A stretch of 64,000 bases of DNA, from positions 1,736,001 through 1,800,000 of the forward strand of contig NZ_CP080410.1 of assembly GCF_019448255.1 (NCBI RefSeq), given 5' to 3'. The DNA is from Qipengyuania flava. Its GTDB lineage: Bacteria > Pseudomonadota > Alphaproteobacteria > Sphingomonadales > Sphingomonadaceae. A program made the position numbers and the translations under genes. The notes beneath the pieces were generated by a model, which saw only the letters and a list, made by a program, of their open reading frames with translations, did not search any database and was not told the origin of the DNA. Numbering within the stretch: position 1 is the first letter of the stretch; each line of letters starts with the position of its first letter. This document shows positions 19,817 to 28,734 of the stretch, piece by piece.

Positions 19817-20212
19817 ATGAAGATGGGCCAACTGACCCTTGTCGCAAGCGTGGCGTTCCTGGCTGCTTGCGGCGGACCGCAGGAAGCGGCACCGGAAGAG
19901 CCCGAGGAAGGGTCGCCCGCTGCCTACGTAATGGGGCCCGGCACCTACGCGATCGGCAGCGATGAAATCGCCTATGCGACGACCGAGGTCAAAACGGACG
20001 GCACCTATGTCGACAAAGACGCCGAGGGCACGGTTGTTGGCCAGGGCACCTGGCGCGACGAGCGCGGCAAGGCCTGTTTCGATCCCGAAGGCGATGGTCC
20101 GGAAGAGCAGGAGCGCTGCTGGGTCAATTCCGAGCTTCAGGAAGACGGCAGCTTCATCTCGACCATGGACGATGGCAGCATGAGCTACACGATCCGCCCG
20201 CTCCCGGAATAA
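19817..20212 (+). CDS. small acidic lipoprotein, second of a tandem pair
   Basis: A 131-residue protein with signal MKMGQLTLVASVAFLAACGG (lipidated cysteine 18) and a good ribosome site, GAGGGAGAGAG. Shared features with the upstream gene are an acidic linker after the signal, DGTYVD versus DGTYAD, a GTW motif, and ACFDPEGDGPEEQERCW versus MCFDPEGDDPEECY. This indicates a local duplication followed by divergence. The two conserved cysteines may form a disulfide in the periplasm. Function unknown. Confidence 0.85.
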   Translation: MKMGQLTLVASVAFLAACGGPQEAAPEEPEEGSPAAYVMGPGTYAIGSDEIAYATTEVKTDGTYVDKDAEGTVVGQGTWRDERGKACFDPEGDGPEEQERCWVNSELQEDGSFISTMDDGSMSYTIRPLPE

Positions 20213-20215
20213 CAG

Positions 20216-20686
20216 CTAGGGCGCGCCGACGCCCCACAACCGCTCTTCGCGGACATAGCCGCGTCGGTTATCGACCGAGAGCGCGCACCAACCCGCCTCG
20301 CACTCGCCCAGCGCGCCAACAACGCCGGGCTCGAGCCGCCATTTGATCGCAGCCCCTTCCGCGCCCGCTTCGCGCATCTCGGCAAGCCCTTCGCCGATCA
20401 CGATCGCGCCGCGATCGGGGCTCAGCAGCCGGGCCACCACCCAGCCCTGCGCGCCGTCGGGATCCTCGATCAGCCGCCAGCCTTCCATCAGGCGCACGAC
20501 TTTGATCGGCAGGCCGGGCCGCTTGTAGACCCAGTCGATCTTGTAATCGGGACTGGGCCCCACGCGCATGTTGAGCTCACTCGCGCGGATGGTCGCCCAG
20601 TAGGGCGCCTCGCGATCCTGCGCCTGCGCAGCCGTGGCGAGGACGGCGAGGAAGATAACCGAAAGAGCGATGAGCCGTACGACCAT
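20216..20686 (-). CDS. exported SH3-domain protein
   Basis: A 156-residue protein with an N-terminal signal peptide (MVVRLIALSVIFLAVLATAA, cleavage likely after AQA) followed by a bacterial SH3 fold: ASELNMRVGPSPDYKIDWVYKRPGLP and GAQGWVVARLLS are typical of SH3b repeats, and a second, weaker repeat (GVVGALGECEAGWCALSVD) follows. Such proteins act in the periplasm and often bind peptidoglycan or protein partners. The ATG at 20686 is preferred to an upstream one because it begins directly with the signal sequence. It converges on the lipoprotein gene with 3 bases between. Confidence 0.85.
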   Translation of the reverse strand: MVVRLIALSVIFLAVLATAAQAQDREAPYWATIRASELNMRVGPSPDYKIDWVYKRPGLPIKVVRLMEGWRLIEDPDGAQGWVVARLLSPDRGAIVIGEGLAEMREAGAEGAAIKWRLEPGVVGALGECEAGWCALSVDNRRGYVREERLWGVGAP

Positions 20687-20797
20687 GGAGCGTGATTTTC
20701 CGGAAACCGCGAGCGCAGTCAACGCTCTTGCGACCACTCATCCCTATGTGCGAATCCTTGACCGCGCCCCTTGGCCCGGCCTAGCGGTCTTTCCTGC

Positions 20798-21814
20798 ATG
20801 GAAAGCCCCGACACACGCCCCGCCAAACGCCTCGATCGCACGCCGCGCGTCTTCGTGACGCGCCACCTGATGCCCAGTGTCGAGGAGCGCATGGGCGAGC
20901 TGTTCGACGTACAGCTCAACACCAGCGATACCCCGCTCACGCGCGACCAGCTGGTCGAAGCTATGCAGGGCTGCGACGTCCTCGTTCCCACCGTTACCGA
21001 CCGTATCGATGCAGACATGATCGCGGGCGCGGGCAAGGATCTCGGCCTGATTGCGAATTTTGGCGCCGGGACCGAGCATCTCGACCTCGACGCAGCGGCG
21101 AAACGCGGCATGCTGGTGACCAACACGCCGGGTGTCTTCACCGACGATACGGCGGACCTCACCATGGCCGGGATCATCGGCGTCCCGCGCCGTGTACGCG
21201 AAGGGGTCGAGCTGATCCGCAGCGGCGAATGGACCGGATGGACGCCGACCGCCCTGCTTGGCACCAAGCTTGCCGGCAAGGTGCTCGGCATTGTCGGCAT
21301 GGGACGTATCGGACAGGCGGTCGCGCACCGCGCCCGCGCCTTCGGCCTGGAAATCGCCTATCACAACCGCAAGCGCCTGCCCGAAGCGGTCGAGCGCATG
21401 TTTCAGGCCCGCTATGTCGACAGCCTGGATGCGCTGATGGGCGAAGCGGACATCCTCACCCTGCACTGCCCCGCTGGGCCCAATACGCATCACATGATCG
21501 ACGCGCGCCGCATCGCCCTGATGAAAGACGGTGCGAGTTTCATCAACACCGCGCGCGGTGACCTCGTCGAACAGGAGGCGCTGATCGCAGCGCTGGAGAG
21601 TGGCAAGCTCGCCGGCGCCGGGCTCGATGTCTATCCGGACGAGCCCAATGTCGATCCCCGCCTGATCCGCCATCCGAACGTCATGACCCTGCCCCACATC
21701 GGCAGCGCCACGCGCGAGGGGCGCGCGGAATCGGGCATGAAGGTCATCGCCAACATTCGCATGTGGGCCGACGGTCACCGGCCGCCCGACCAGGTGCTGA
21801 CCGGCCTCGGCTGA
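20798..21814 (+). CDS. D-isomer-specific 2-hydroxyacid dehydrogenase (glyoxylate/hydroxypyruvate reductase type)
   Basis: NAD(P)-dependent reductase of a 2-oxoacid such as glyoxylate or hydroxypyruvate. The ATG at 20798 (MESPDTRP) gives 338 residues. The nucleotide-binding motif GIVGMGRIGQAVAHRA is near residue 165, the catalytic arginine lies in FINTARGDLVEQEAL, the glutamate in the DVYPDEPNVDP segment and the histidine in LPHIGSATREGR. Substrate is not fixed by sequence alone. It is divergent from the SH3-domain gene. Confidence 0.9.
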   Translation: MESPDTRPAKRLDRTPRVFVTRHLMPSVEERMGELFDVQLNTSDTPLTRDQLVEAMQGCDVLVPTVTDRIDADMIAGAGKDLGLIANFGAGTEHLDLDAAAKRGMLVTNTPGVFTDDTADLTMAGIIGVPRRVREGVELIRSGEWTGWTPTALLGTKLAGKVLGIVGMGRIGQAVAHRARAFGLEIAYHNRKRLPEAVERMFQARYVDSLDALMGEADILTLHCPAGPNTHHMIDARRIALMKDGASFINTARGDLVEQEALIAALESGKLAGAGLDVYPDEPNVDPRLIRHPNVMTLPHIGSATREGRAESGMKVIANIRMWADGHRPPDQVLTGLG

Positions 21815-21869
21815 GCCTTCCCTGCGCGAAGGTCTTGCCCCTCGCGGATCATGCTGTAAGCGCACGGGC

Positions 21870-22298
21870 ATGGACGAATTCTCTGCCCGGATCGAAGCTC
21901 TCGAACATCTCTGGATGCGCGCATGGATGCAGCGCGACCGCAACCAGATGAAGAAGATCGCAGCGCGCGATTTCATCTTCCTGCTCGGGTCCGAAAAGCC
22001 GACCATCCTCGACCGTGCGAGCTGGCTGGAGGCGGCAACGACCCGCTTCCGCTGCACCGGATACCGTTTCGATGAAGTCTATGTCCGCCGTCACGGCAAT
22101 CTCGCCGTGTTCGCAACGCGGCTCGGCCTCGAAGCGCAGATCGGCGACCACGACTGGAGCGGCGACAGCTGGGTTGTCGACCTGTGGCAGAAGGGCGGAG
22201 TGCGCCGCAAATGGAAGCTGGTCGAGCGCGTTCTCTCACGCCCCGACACCGATGCGAAAGTGCCCGAGGCGATCCGCGCTATGCAGCTCTGGCGGTGA
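21870..22298 (+). CDS. NTF2-like (DUF4440/SnoaL-type) protein
   Basis: A 142-residue cytoplasmic protein with the shape of the NTF2-like family: an N-terminal helix (EALEHLWMRAWMQRDRNQMKKI), the start of the cone-shaped sheet (AARDFIFLLG) and later strands (VRRHGNLAVFATRLGL, SGDSWVVDLWQKGG, WKLVERVLSR). Members are enzymes or ligand binders of varied function; no specific role can be given. It lies 55 bases after the hydroxyacid dehydrogenase and ends one base from the convergent GNAT gene. Confidence 0.75.
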   Translation: MDEFSARIEALEHLWMRAWMQRDRNQMKKIAARDFIFLLGSEKPTILDRASWLEAATTRFRCTGYRFDEVYVRRHGNLAVFATRLGLEAQIGDHDWSGDSWVVDLWQKGGVRRKWKLVERVLSRPDTDAKVPEAIRAMQLWR

Positions 22299-22299
22299 G

Positions 22300-22755
22300 C
22301 TAGAGCGCTTTTTCGTAGAAGATGTTGAAGTCGGTCTCGGCGTAGTCGCCAAAGGCTGCTCGGCGCGTGAAACCGTTTCGTATGTAGAGCCGGTTGGCGG
22401 GCTCGAAGGTCTCGCCGGTCCCCGTTTCCAGAAGCAAAGCCTCATAGCCCCGGCGCCGCGCCTCTGCCGTAATCCCGTCGAGCAGGGCCTGTCCGACCCC
22501 GCGCCGTAAGGCGGTGTCGTGCGTGCGCATCGACTTGATCTCGCCAAGCACCGGCGACAGCTCCATGAGCGCCCCGATGCCGAGCAGGTGACCGTCCTCG
22601 CGCAGGGCAAAGACCGTCACATCCAGCCGCTCCAGACCGCTGAGGTCGAGCGCGAAGGACGTGCCGGGCGGTGACGCCTCGTACATCCTGCGCTGGTGCA
22701 GCGTGACAAGTTCGCGGACATCGGCGCTGGCCAGGCTGGCGACGCCGAACTCCAT
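22300..22755 (-). CDS. GNAT family N-acetyltransferase
   Basis: A 151-residue acetyl-CoA-dependent acyltransferase. The core motif is seen in IKSMRTHDTALRRGVGQALLDGI, where RRGVGQ contributes the pyrophosphate loop, followed by RRRGYEALLLETG and RLYIRNGFTRR in the usual GNAT order. It resembles the small E. coli PhnO/YafP-like acetyltransferases. Substrate unknown. It starts 2 bases after the nitronate monooxygenase-like gene, so they are likely co-transcribed. Confidence 0.88.
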   Translation of the reverse strand: MEFGVASLASADVRELVTLHQRRMYEASPPGTSFALDLSGLERLDVTVFALREDGHLLGIGALMELSPVLGEIKSMRTHDTALRRGVGQALLDGITAEARRRGYEALLLETGTGETFEPANRLYIRNGFTRRAAFGDYAETDFNIFYEKAL

Positions 22756-22757
22756 CC

Positions 22758-24164
22758 TCAGTCGCCCGTCAGGATGCGGTCAACCAATTCCTTCACGGTC
22801 GGAGTGAAGTTGTTCGAATAGAACGGGTCCTGCTTGAAGCGATAGGCTGCGTGGCCGGCGAAGGCGAGATTTTCGTCCGGATCGCCGCCATGGGCGATGT
22901 CCTGCAGGGTCTTCTGGATGCAGAAGCTGCGCGGGTCGGCGAGGCGACCGGTGGTGTTGTTGTCGTGGTCCTTCCAGCTCGAAAACTGGCAGTGCGACAG
23001 GCAGCCCATGCAGCCCTGCTGGTCGGCGCGGATCTGTTCGGCGCTTTCGGGCGTGGTGAAGACCACCGTGTCGTCGGGCGTCTTAAGCGCTTCGGTGAAG
23101 CCTTCGTGCATCCAGGCCTGCGCCTTGCGCTGGTCGCCCGGGTGGACGAAGAAGTATTTCGCCTTGCCGTGGTCCATGAGAGGGACCGTGCCCTCTTCCT
23201 CGTCGCGCTTGAAGATCGGGATCTGGCGTTCCGAGCGGTGCATCAGGTCATAGAGAAACGGCGTTTTCACGGCCGAGGAATAGAAACCCGTGGGCGAGAA
23301 CTTGTGCAGCAGCACATCGCCCGGCTCGACCGTGCGCAGCATGTCCTTCCAGACTTGCGGGATCGGGCTTTCCTGCGTCAGCAGCGGACGGGTACCGAAC
23401 TGGAACAGGATCTTGCCGAGCTCGGGGTTGTCGATCCAGTTCTCCCACTCGCGCAGGAACCACACGCCGCCAGCCATGACGATGCCGGTTTCCTCCGACA
23501 CGCCTTCCTTGCGCATCGTCTCGCGCAGGGCTTTGACGCGCGGAAAGGGATCTTCCGGCTTGGTCGGATCTTCGGCATTGGACAGGCCGTTGTGGCCCCC
23601 CGCGAGCCAGGGATCCTCATAGACCACTGCGGCCATCAGCTCGGGCACCTTGGAATAGCTGCGCTTCCACAGAGCGCGGAAAGCACGGGCCGAGGAGACG
23701 ATGGGCAGGTAATGCACATTGTGGCGCGCGGCGATCTCGGCAAGCTTGTAGGGCATGCCCGCCCCGCAGGTGACGCCGGTCACAAGGCCCGGGCAGTTTT
23801 CCAGGATGCCTTCGAGCACCTGCTGCGCGCCGCCCATTTCCCACAGCACGTTGATGTTGATCGCGCCCTTGCCATCCGCGATCTCGTAGGCGCGCTTCAC
23901 CTGTTCGGTGCCGCCGTCGATGCCGTAGCGCACGAGCTGTTCGAAGCGTTCCTTGCGGGTGGCCTGCGGATAGACCTGCGGGATCGGGTTGCCGTCCTCG
24001 TCGTAGCTGTCGGCGTTCACCGCGCTCACCGTGCCGATGCCGCCGGCCGCCGCCCAGGCGCCCGAGCTCATGTGGTTGGTGGCCGAAACGCCCTTGCCGC
24101 CTTCGACCAGCGGCCAGACTTCCTTGCCGCCGTAATTGATCGGCTGCAGTCCCTTGAAACCCAT
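22758..24164 (-). CDS. nitronate monooxygenase-like FMN protein with a four-cysteine motif
   Basis: A 468-residue TIM-barrel flavoprotein of the 2-nitropropane dioxygenase family, which uses FMN to oxidise alkyl nitronates or related compounds. The barrel begins with NHMSSGAWAAAGGIGTVSAVN; VTGVTCGAGMPYKLAEIA and GIVMAGGVWFL are typical phosphate/FMN-contact strands. Beyond a usual 320-350 residues it has a C-terminal extension with C385-x2-C388-x3-C392 and C415 (QGCMGCLSHCQFSSW, PRSFCIQ), which could bind an iron-sulfur cluster or zinc. The ATG at 24164 is 4 bases after the methyltransferase stop; a longer upstream reading is unrelated sequence. Fe-S binding is inference. Confidence 0.85.
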   Translation of the reverse strand: MGFKGLQPINYGGKEVWPLVEGGKGVSATNHMSSGAWAAAGGIGTVSAVNADSYDEDGNPIPQVYPQATRKERFEQLVRYGIDGGTEQVKRAYEIADGKGAININVLWEMGGAQQVLEGILENCPGLVTGVTCGAGMPYKLAEIAARHNVHYLPIVSSARAFRALWKRSYSKVPELMAAVVYEDPWLAGGHNGLSNAEDPTKPEDPFPRVKALRETMRKEGVSEETGIVMAGGVWFLREWENWIDNPELGKILFQFGTRPLLTQESPIPQVWKDMLRTVEPGDVLLHKFSPTGFYSSAVKTPFLYDLMHRSERQIPIFKRDEEEGTVPLMDHGKAKYFFVHPGDQRKAQAWMHEGFTEALKTPDDTVVFTTPESAEQIRADQQGCMGCLSHCQFSSWKDHDNNTTGRLADPRSFCIQKTLQDIAHGGDPDENLAFAGHAAYRFKQDPFYSNNFTPTVKELVDRILTGD

Positions 24165-24168
24165 GTTC

Positions 24169-24924
24169 TTACGCTTTCTCTCTCTTGGCGGGGCGCTCGG
24201 TCCCCTCGCCCATCGCGGCACGGTCGCCGCGGCAGGGCTCAATCTCTCCAGGCGCGGGCCTCGTAGCGGCTGCCTTGAACTGTGCATAGTACCCGGCAAG
24301 CTCGGGCGCGTCCTTGAATGCGACCAGTTCGTACCCGCTGGCTTCGAATTCGCAGCTTAGCAGCAGCGGATCGATGCCGTGCTGGTCGGTCGGCCGGTCT
24401 ATGTCGACGACGACAACCTGCCCGCCTTCGCGCAGCGCCGGCCACATGCGCCAGAGGAACTCGTAGGGCTGCTCGATCTCGTGGTACATGTGGACCATGA
24501 AGATGCGGTCGAAGCTGGCATCGGGGAGCTTGGGATCGGCAAATTCGCCGAGCCGGATGGAGACGTTCTCGAGCCGGTAGCGCTCGATGCGTCGGCCAAG
24601 GCGGCTGAGCGCGTCGCCATCGATGTCCTGCGCCAGCACGCGCCCGCTGTCGCCCACGCGCTCCGCCAGGCGAACGGTGTAATAGCCATTGCCTGCGCCG
24701 ATATCGGCCACGGTCATGCCGTCCTCGATTTCGGCAAGGTCCATGACCGTCTGCGCTTCGCCGCGCCGATCACGCTGGTCTTCGGTCGAAAACTCGTTGG
24801 AACCGAGCGCCGAAACTGGGCGATCGGGCTCGGGAAAACGCGGACCTTCCTCGTCCGCCGGCGCAGCGCCGTTGCACGCGGCAAGCAGCGCTGTCGGCAG
24901 GATCAAGGCAAGGCCATGCCTCAC
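24169..24924 (-). CDS. SAM-dependent methyltransferase with a lipoprotein signal
   Basis: A 251-residue protein. The start GTG at 24924 overlaps the prfB stop (GTGA) and yields [19 protein letters not shown], a lipobox with cysteine 17. The rest is a class I methyltransferase: motif [28 protein letters not shown], the post-motif [12 protein letters not shown] and [12 protein letters not shown]. If the signal is real, the enzyme would sit in the periplasm where SAM is scarce, so either it is processed unusually or the fold has another role. A later start would remove the signal but leave an ordinary enzyme. Confidence 0.82.
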   Translation of the reverse strand: MRHGLALILPTALLAACNGAAPADEEGPRFPEPDRPVSALGSNEFSTEDQRDRRGEAQTVMDLAEIEDGMTVADIGAGNGYYTVRLAERVGDSGRVLAQDIDGDALSRLGRRIERYRLENVSIRLGEFADPKLPDASFDRIFMVHMYHEIEQPYEFLWRMWPALREGGQVVVVDIDRPTDQHGIDPLLLSCEFEASGYELVAFKDAPELAGYYAQFKAAATRPAPGEIEPCRGDRAAMGEGTERPAKREKA

Positions 24925-26048
24925 TCGGCGTCCTCCACCTCGACCGTCTCGCCGGTCACACGCTGGGCGAGCGCTGCGGAAATGAACGGGTCGAGCGCGC
25001 CGTCGAGCACGTCGTCTGGCGTCGGCGACTGCACACCGGTGCGCAGGTCCTTCACCATCTGGTACGGCTGGAGCACGTAGGAGCGGATCTGGTGGCCCCA
25101 CCCGATGTCGCTCTTCTCCTGGTATTCGCCCGAGGCCGCCGCCTCGCGCTCGGCCATTTCGCGTTCGAACAGGCGCGCCTTCAGCATGTTCATGGCCGTG
25201 GCCTTGTTCTTGTGCTGGCTGCGGTCGTTCTGGCTCGCCACCACGATACCGGTCGGCTGGTGGGTAATCCGCACGGCACTATCGGTCGTGTTGACGTGCT
25301 GGCCGCCAGCGCCGGACGCGCGGTACGTGTCGATCTTGAGGTCTGACGGATTGATCTCGATGTCGATATCGTCGTCGATCACCGGATAGACCCAGACCGA
25401 GCTGAAGCTGGTGTGGCGCCGCGCGGAGCTGTCGTAGGGGCTGATGCGGACAAGGCGGTGCACGCCGCTTTCGGTCTTGGCGTAGCCATAGGCATTTTCG
25501 CCCTTGATCAGCAGCGTCGCGCTCTTGATCCCGGCCTGTTCGCCCGCGGCGTATTCGACCGTCTCGACCTTGTAGCCGCGGCGTTCGGCCCAGCGCGCGT
25601 ACATGCGCAGCAGCATGTCGGCCCAGTCCTGGCTCTCGGTACCGCCGGCGCCGGCGTTGATCTGGAGATAGGTGTCGTAGCTGTCGGCTTCGCCCGAAAG
25701 CAGCGCCTGTACCTTGTCGCGGTCGGCGCGCTCGGCAAGGCTCGCGAGCGTGTCGAGGCCTTCGCGCTCCACATCCGCATCGCCTTCGGCCTCGCCCATC
25801 TCGACGAATTCGATGGCGTCGGCCATCTCGCTTTCGATCTCGCGAACCGTGTTGATGGACGTGTCGAGGCGCTTCTGTTCCTGCGTAATCGCCTGCGCTT
25901 GCTTGGGATCATCCCACAGGGTCGGGTCCTGCACGCGGGCGTCGAGCTCGTCGAGGCGGCGCAGCGCCTGCTCCCAGTCGAGCGACTGGCGCACCAGCGC
26001 AAGCGCGGCTTCGATCCGTTCGATGTGGGCCTGCCCTTCGGCACGCAT
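24921..26048 (-). CDS. prfB: peptide chain release factor 2
   Basis: Releases finished peptides at UAA and UGA. The 375-residue protein has the GGQ motif ([16 protein letters not shown]) and the stop-recognition region [14 protein letters not shown], which matches the SPF tripeptide position as SPY. The frame runs without interruption through the codons equivalent to the E. coli autoregulatory frameshift ([11 protein letters not shown]), so there is no programmed +1 shift. Start ATG at 26048 (MRAEGQAH). Confidence 0.97.
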   Translation of the reverse strand: MRAEGQAHIERIEAALALVRQSLDWEQALRRLDELDARVQDPTLWDDPKQAQAITQEQKRLDTSINTVREIESEMADAIEFVEMGEAEGDADVEREGLDTLASLAERADRDKVQALLSGEADSYDTYLQINAGAGGTESQDWADMLLRMYARWAERRGYKVETVEYAAGEQAGIKSATLLIKGENAYGYAKTESGVHRLVRISPYDSSARRHTSFSSVWVYPVIDDDIDIEINPSDLKIDTYRASGAGGQHVNTTDSAVRITHQPTGIVVASQNDRSQHKNKATAMNMLKARLFEREMAEREAAASGEYQEKSDIGWGHQIRSYVLQPYQMVKDLRTGVQSPTPDDVLDGALDPFISAALAQRVTGETVEVEDAE

Positions 26049-26106
26049 AGGAAATTCCTTCGTCTCGGGTTGGTCTCGCCCCTAATATGCGTGAGGCGAT
26101 TGTAAA

Positions 26107-26129
26107 GTGCCGCGCCGCGCGGCGCGCAC
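26107..26129 (-). terminator. GC-rich palindrome after mrcA, possible weak terminator
   Basis: Between prfB and mrcA, CGCGCCGCGCGGCGCG (26111-26126) is a perfect 16-base palindrome flanked by GTGC and GCAC. On the minus-strand transcript it is followed by ACTTTACAATC, a very short U-run, 31 bases after the mrcA stop. Confidence 0.3.
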
Positions 26130-26159
26130 AGCTTGGGGAGCGCCCGCCAGGCGCCCGCG

Positions 26160-28658
26160 TCAGTAAATGCCGCCCTGGTCTTCGACGAAGTCGTTGGGCT
26201 GGTCGCCCCGGTCGCGCACGCTGCCATCGACCGCGCCCTGGCGGCCCCGGCGGATCAGCTCGAGGATCTCGTTGCGCTTGGCGGCGATCGCGTCCGAACG
26301 GGTCGCGCGCGGCGGTTCGGTGTCGGGCTTGAAGGCCTCCCAGATGATCGTCGCGCCCGGTTCGTCCGAGGGCGTGCCATCAAATACGCGCTTGCCGGTA
26401 CGGCGGTCGATCTTGACCATGCGCACGCCCGGCGGGGCAACGAAGGCTTCGGCGTTCCAGCGATCGCGCGTGGCTTCGACGAAACGCTTCATGATCGGGG
26501 CCGCGGTGTTGCCGCCCTGGACCCATCCGCCGAGATTGCGGGGCTGGTCGAAGCCGACATACATGCCCGCGATCACATCGGGCGTGCCACCGACGAACCA
26601 GGCGTTGGTGGGGCCGTTGGTCGTGCCGGTCTTGCCGAACATCGGCAGGTCGAGGCTGCGCAGGCGCACCGCGGTGCCGCGCGTCACGACGCCCTGCAGC
26701 ATATGGACCATCTGGAAGGCAGTGCGCGCGTCCATGACCTGACGGCCCGACACATCGAAGCGCGGCATCGGCTGCCCGTCCCAATCTTCCATGTTGCAGG
26801 CCGAACAATCGCGGCGGTCGGTGCGGTAGATCACCTTGCCATCGCGGTCCTGGACGTAGTCGATGACCGAGCCTTCATTCTGCCGACCCCAGTTGGCCAG
26901 CGCGGCGTAGGCATTGACCATGCGGGCGACCGTGGTGTCCCCAGCGCCAAGGGCGAAGGCATAGTAGGGTTCGTACTCGCCGATCCCCATGCGGGCGATG
27001 GCCTTCACGACATTGTCCATGCCGGTGTCGTCGGCGATATGGACCGTCATCAAATTGCGGCTCTGTTCGAGGCCCCAGCGCATCGTGTGCACGCCGCCGC
27101 CGCCGCCGCCGAAGTTGCGGAAGCATTTCTCACCCAGGGAGGCGCCCTGCCAGACACAGAAGGTCTGGTCGGGGACCTGGCTCGCAGGGGTCATCCCCTG
27201 GTCGAGCGCGGCTGCGTAGACGAACGGCTTGATGGTCGAACCCGGCTGGCGCAGCGCCTGGGTGGCGCGGTTGAAGCTGCCGAGGCGCGCGTCGAAACCG
27301 CCCTGCATGGCAAGGATCCGGCCCGTTTGCGGGGCTTCGGCAAGGAAGGCGCCCGAAATTTCCGGCACGCCGCGAATGGCGTACCCGTTGCCCGAAGGCG
27401 CAGCGGCCACCACGTCGCCTGCCTTGAGCGAGGACGGACCGCCGCTCAGCGCAAATTCCTCGCCATCGCTGAAGGCAATACGGCCCGGCGCGGTAACAAC
27501 ACCGATGCGCCAGTCGCGGTAATTGATCGAAAGGTTCGACGAGGCGAGCTGCGAGGCAAGGTTGCCGTTGTCGGGATTGAGCGTCGCCACGGGCCCCGTA
27601 AAGCCGCGATTGCCGTGATAACTGATCAGCTGCGCGCGCAGCGCATCGCGCGCCGCGTCCTGCAGCTCGGTGTCGAGCGAGGTGCGGACCCACAAACCGC
27701 CGGCATAGACGCTGTTGCGCCCGTCTTCCGCGGTTTCACCAAAGCGCTCGATCAGCTGGCGGCGGACCTCTTCGAGGAAATAGCCCGCATCGGCGTTGCG
27801 CGTGCTGCGCTGCTGGACGAGGCCGAGGTCGAGCCGCTTGGCTGCTGCCCCTTCTTCCGAAGAGATGAATCCGTTGGCGACCATCTGGTCGAGCACGAAA
27901 TTGCGGCGCACCACCGCCATGTCGCGGTAGCGTTCGCGGCCATAACGTTCCGGTGCCTTGGGCAGGATCGCGAGGAAGGCCATCTCATGCAGGTCGAGAT
28001 CGCCGACGTCCTTGTCGAAATAAGCGCGCGAAGCGGCCTGCACGCCGAAGCTGCGGCGCCCGAGCGGAATCTCGTTGAGGTAAAGCTCGAGGATTTCCTC
28101 CTTCGTCAGCACGCTTTCGATGCGTGTGGCGAGGATCATTTCCTTCAGCTTGCGGGTGACCGAATATTCGTCGCCCAGCAGCAGGTTCTTGGCCACCTGC
28201 TGGGTGATGGTCGATCCGCCGACCGCGCGCTCGCCCGAACCGAACTTGGTCGCGTAGTCGATGACCGCATTGGCGGTCCCCGTCAGGTCGACGCCGCCAT
28301 GGCTGAAGAAGGTCTTGTCCTCGGCCGAGAGATAGGCCTCGATCAGCCGGTCGGGAAAATCGACATACTGGAGCTGGACGCGCCGCTCGCGCGCGTAGGT
28401 GTTGACGATCTCGCCATCGATCCCGCGTACGACCGTGGGCAGCGGGGTCTCGTATTCGAGCAGCGATTCGGCGTCGGGCAGGTTGCGGCCGAGCGTTGCC
28501 CAGGCGAGCAGGAACAGTACAAGGCCCAAACCGCCGATATAGCTTGCGACGCGCAGCTTGCGGTTGTGCGCCCAATTGTCGTTGAACCACGCGACAAGCC
28601 GCTTGGGATCGCGGCTGATGCGGTAACGGTAATAGTCGAGGGCGGACTGTTCGGACAT
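26160..28658 (-). CDS. mrcA: penicillin-binding protein 1A (bifunctional peptidoglycan synthase)
   Basis: Polymerises and crosslinks peptidoglycan. The 832-residue protein from the ATG at 28658 (MSEQSALDYY) has a cytoplasmic start, one membrane helix at about 38-55, a GT51 glycosyltransferase domain (catalytic E113 in SAEDKTFFSHGG; GGSTITQQVAKN at about 148) and a transpeptidase domain: nucleophile S474 in QPGSTIKPF, SRN at 533-535, and KTG at 676-678. A run of six glycines sits at 517-522. It follows the amidase gene after 76 bases; both act on the cell wall. Confidence 0.97.
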   Translation of the reverse strand: MSEQSALDYYRYRISRDPKRLVAWFNDNWAHNRKLRVASYIGGLGLVLFLLAWATLGRNLPDAESLLEYETPLPTVVRGIDGEIVNTYARERRVQLQYVDFPDRLIEAYLSAEDKTFFSHGGVDLTGTANAVIDYATKFGSGERAVGGSTITQQVAKNLLLGDEYSVTRKLKEMILATRIESVLTKEEILELYLNEIPLGRRSFGVQAASRAYFDKDVGDLDLHEMAFLAILPKAPERYGRERYRDMAVVRRNFVLDQMVANGFISSEEGAAAKRLDLGLVQQRSTRNADAGYFLEEVRRQLIERFGETAEDGRNSVYAGGLWVRTSLDTELQDAARDALRAQLISYHGNRGFTGPVATLNPDNGNLASQLASSNLSINYRDWRIGVVTAPGRIAFSDGEEFALSGGPSSLKAGDVVAAAPSGNGYAIRGVPEISGAFLAEAPQTGRILAMQGGFDARLGSFNRATQALRQPGSTIKPFVYAAALDQGMTPASQVPDQTFCVWQGASLGEKCFRNFGGGGGGVHTMRWGLEQSRNLMTVHIADDTGMDNVVKAIARMGIGEYEPYYAFALGAGDTTVARMVNAYAALANWGRQNEGSVIDYVQDRDGKVIYRTDRRDCSACNMEDWDGQPMPRFDVSGRQVMDARTAFQMVHMLQGVVTRGTAVRLRSLDLPMFGKTGTTNGPTNAWFVGGTPDVIAGMYVGFDQPRNLGGWVQGGNTAAPIMKRFVEATRDRWNAEAFVAPPGVRMVKIDRRTGKRVFDGTPSDEPGATIIWEAFKPDTEPPRATRSDAIAAKRNEILELIRRGRQGAVDGSVRDRGDQPNDFVEDQGGIY

Positions 28659-28734
28659 CGTTCTGAAGTGGCCCCTAGCACGCCCATTCTGCACTTCGCC
28701 AGAACGAACAGCACTGCGCGGAAAAATCCCCGCA

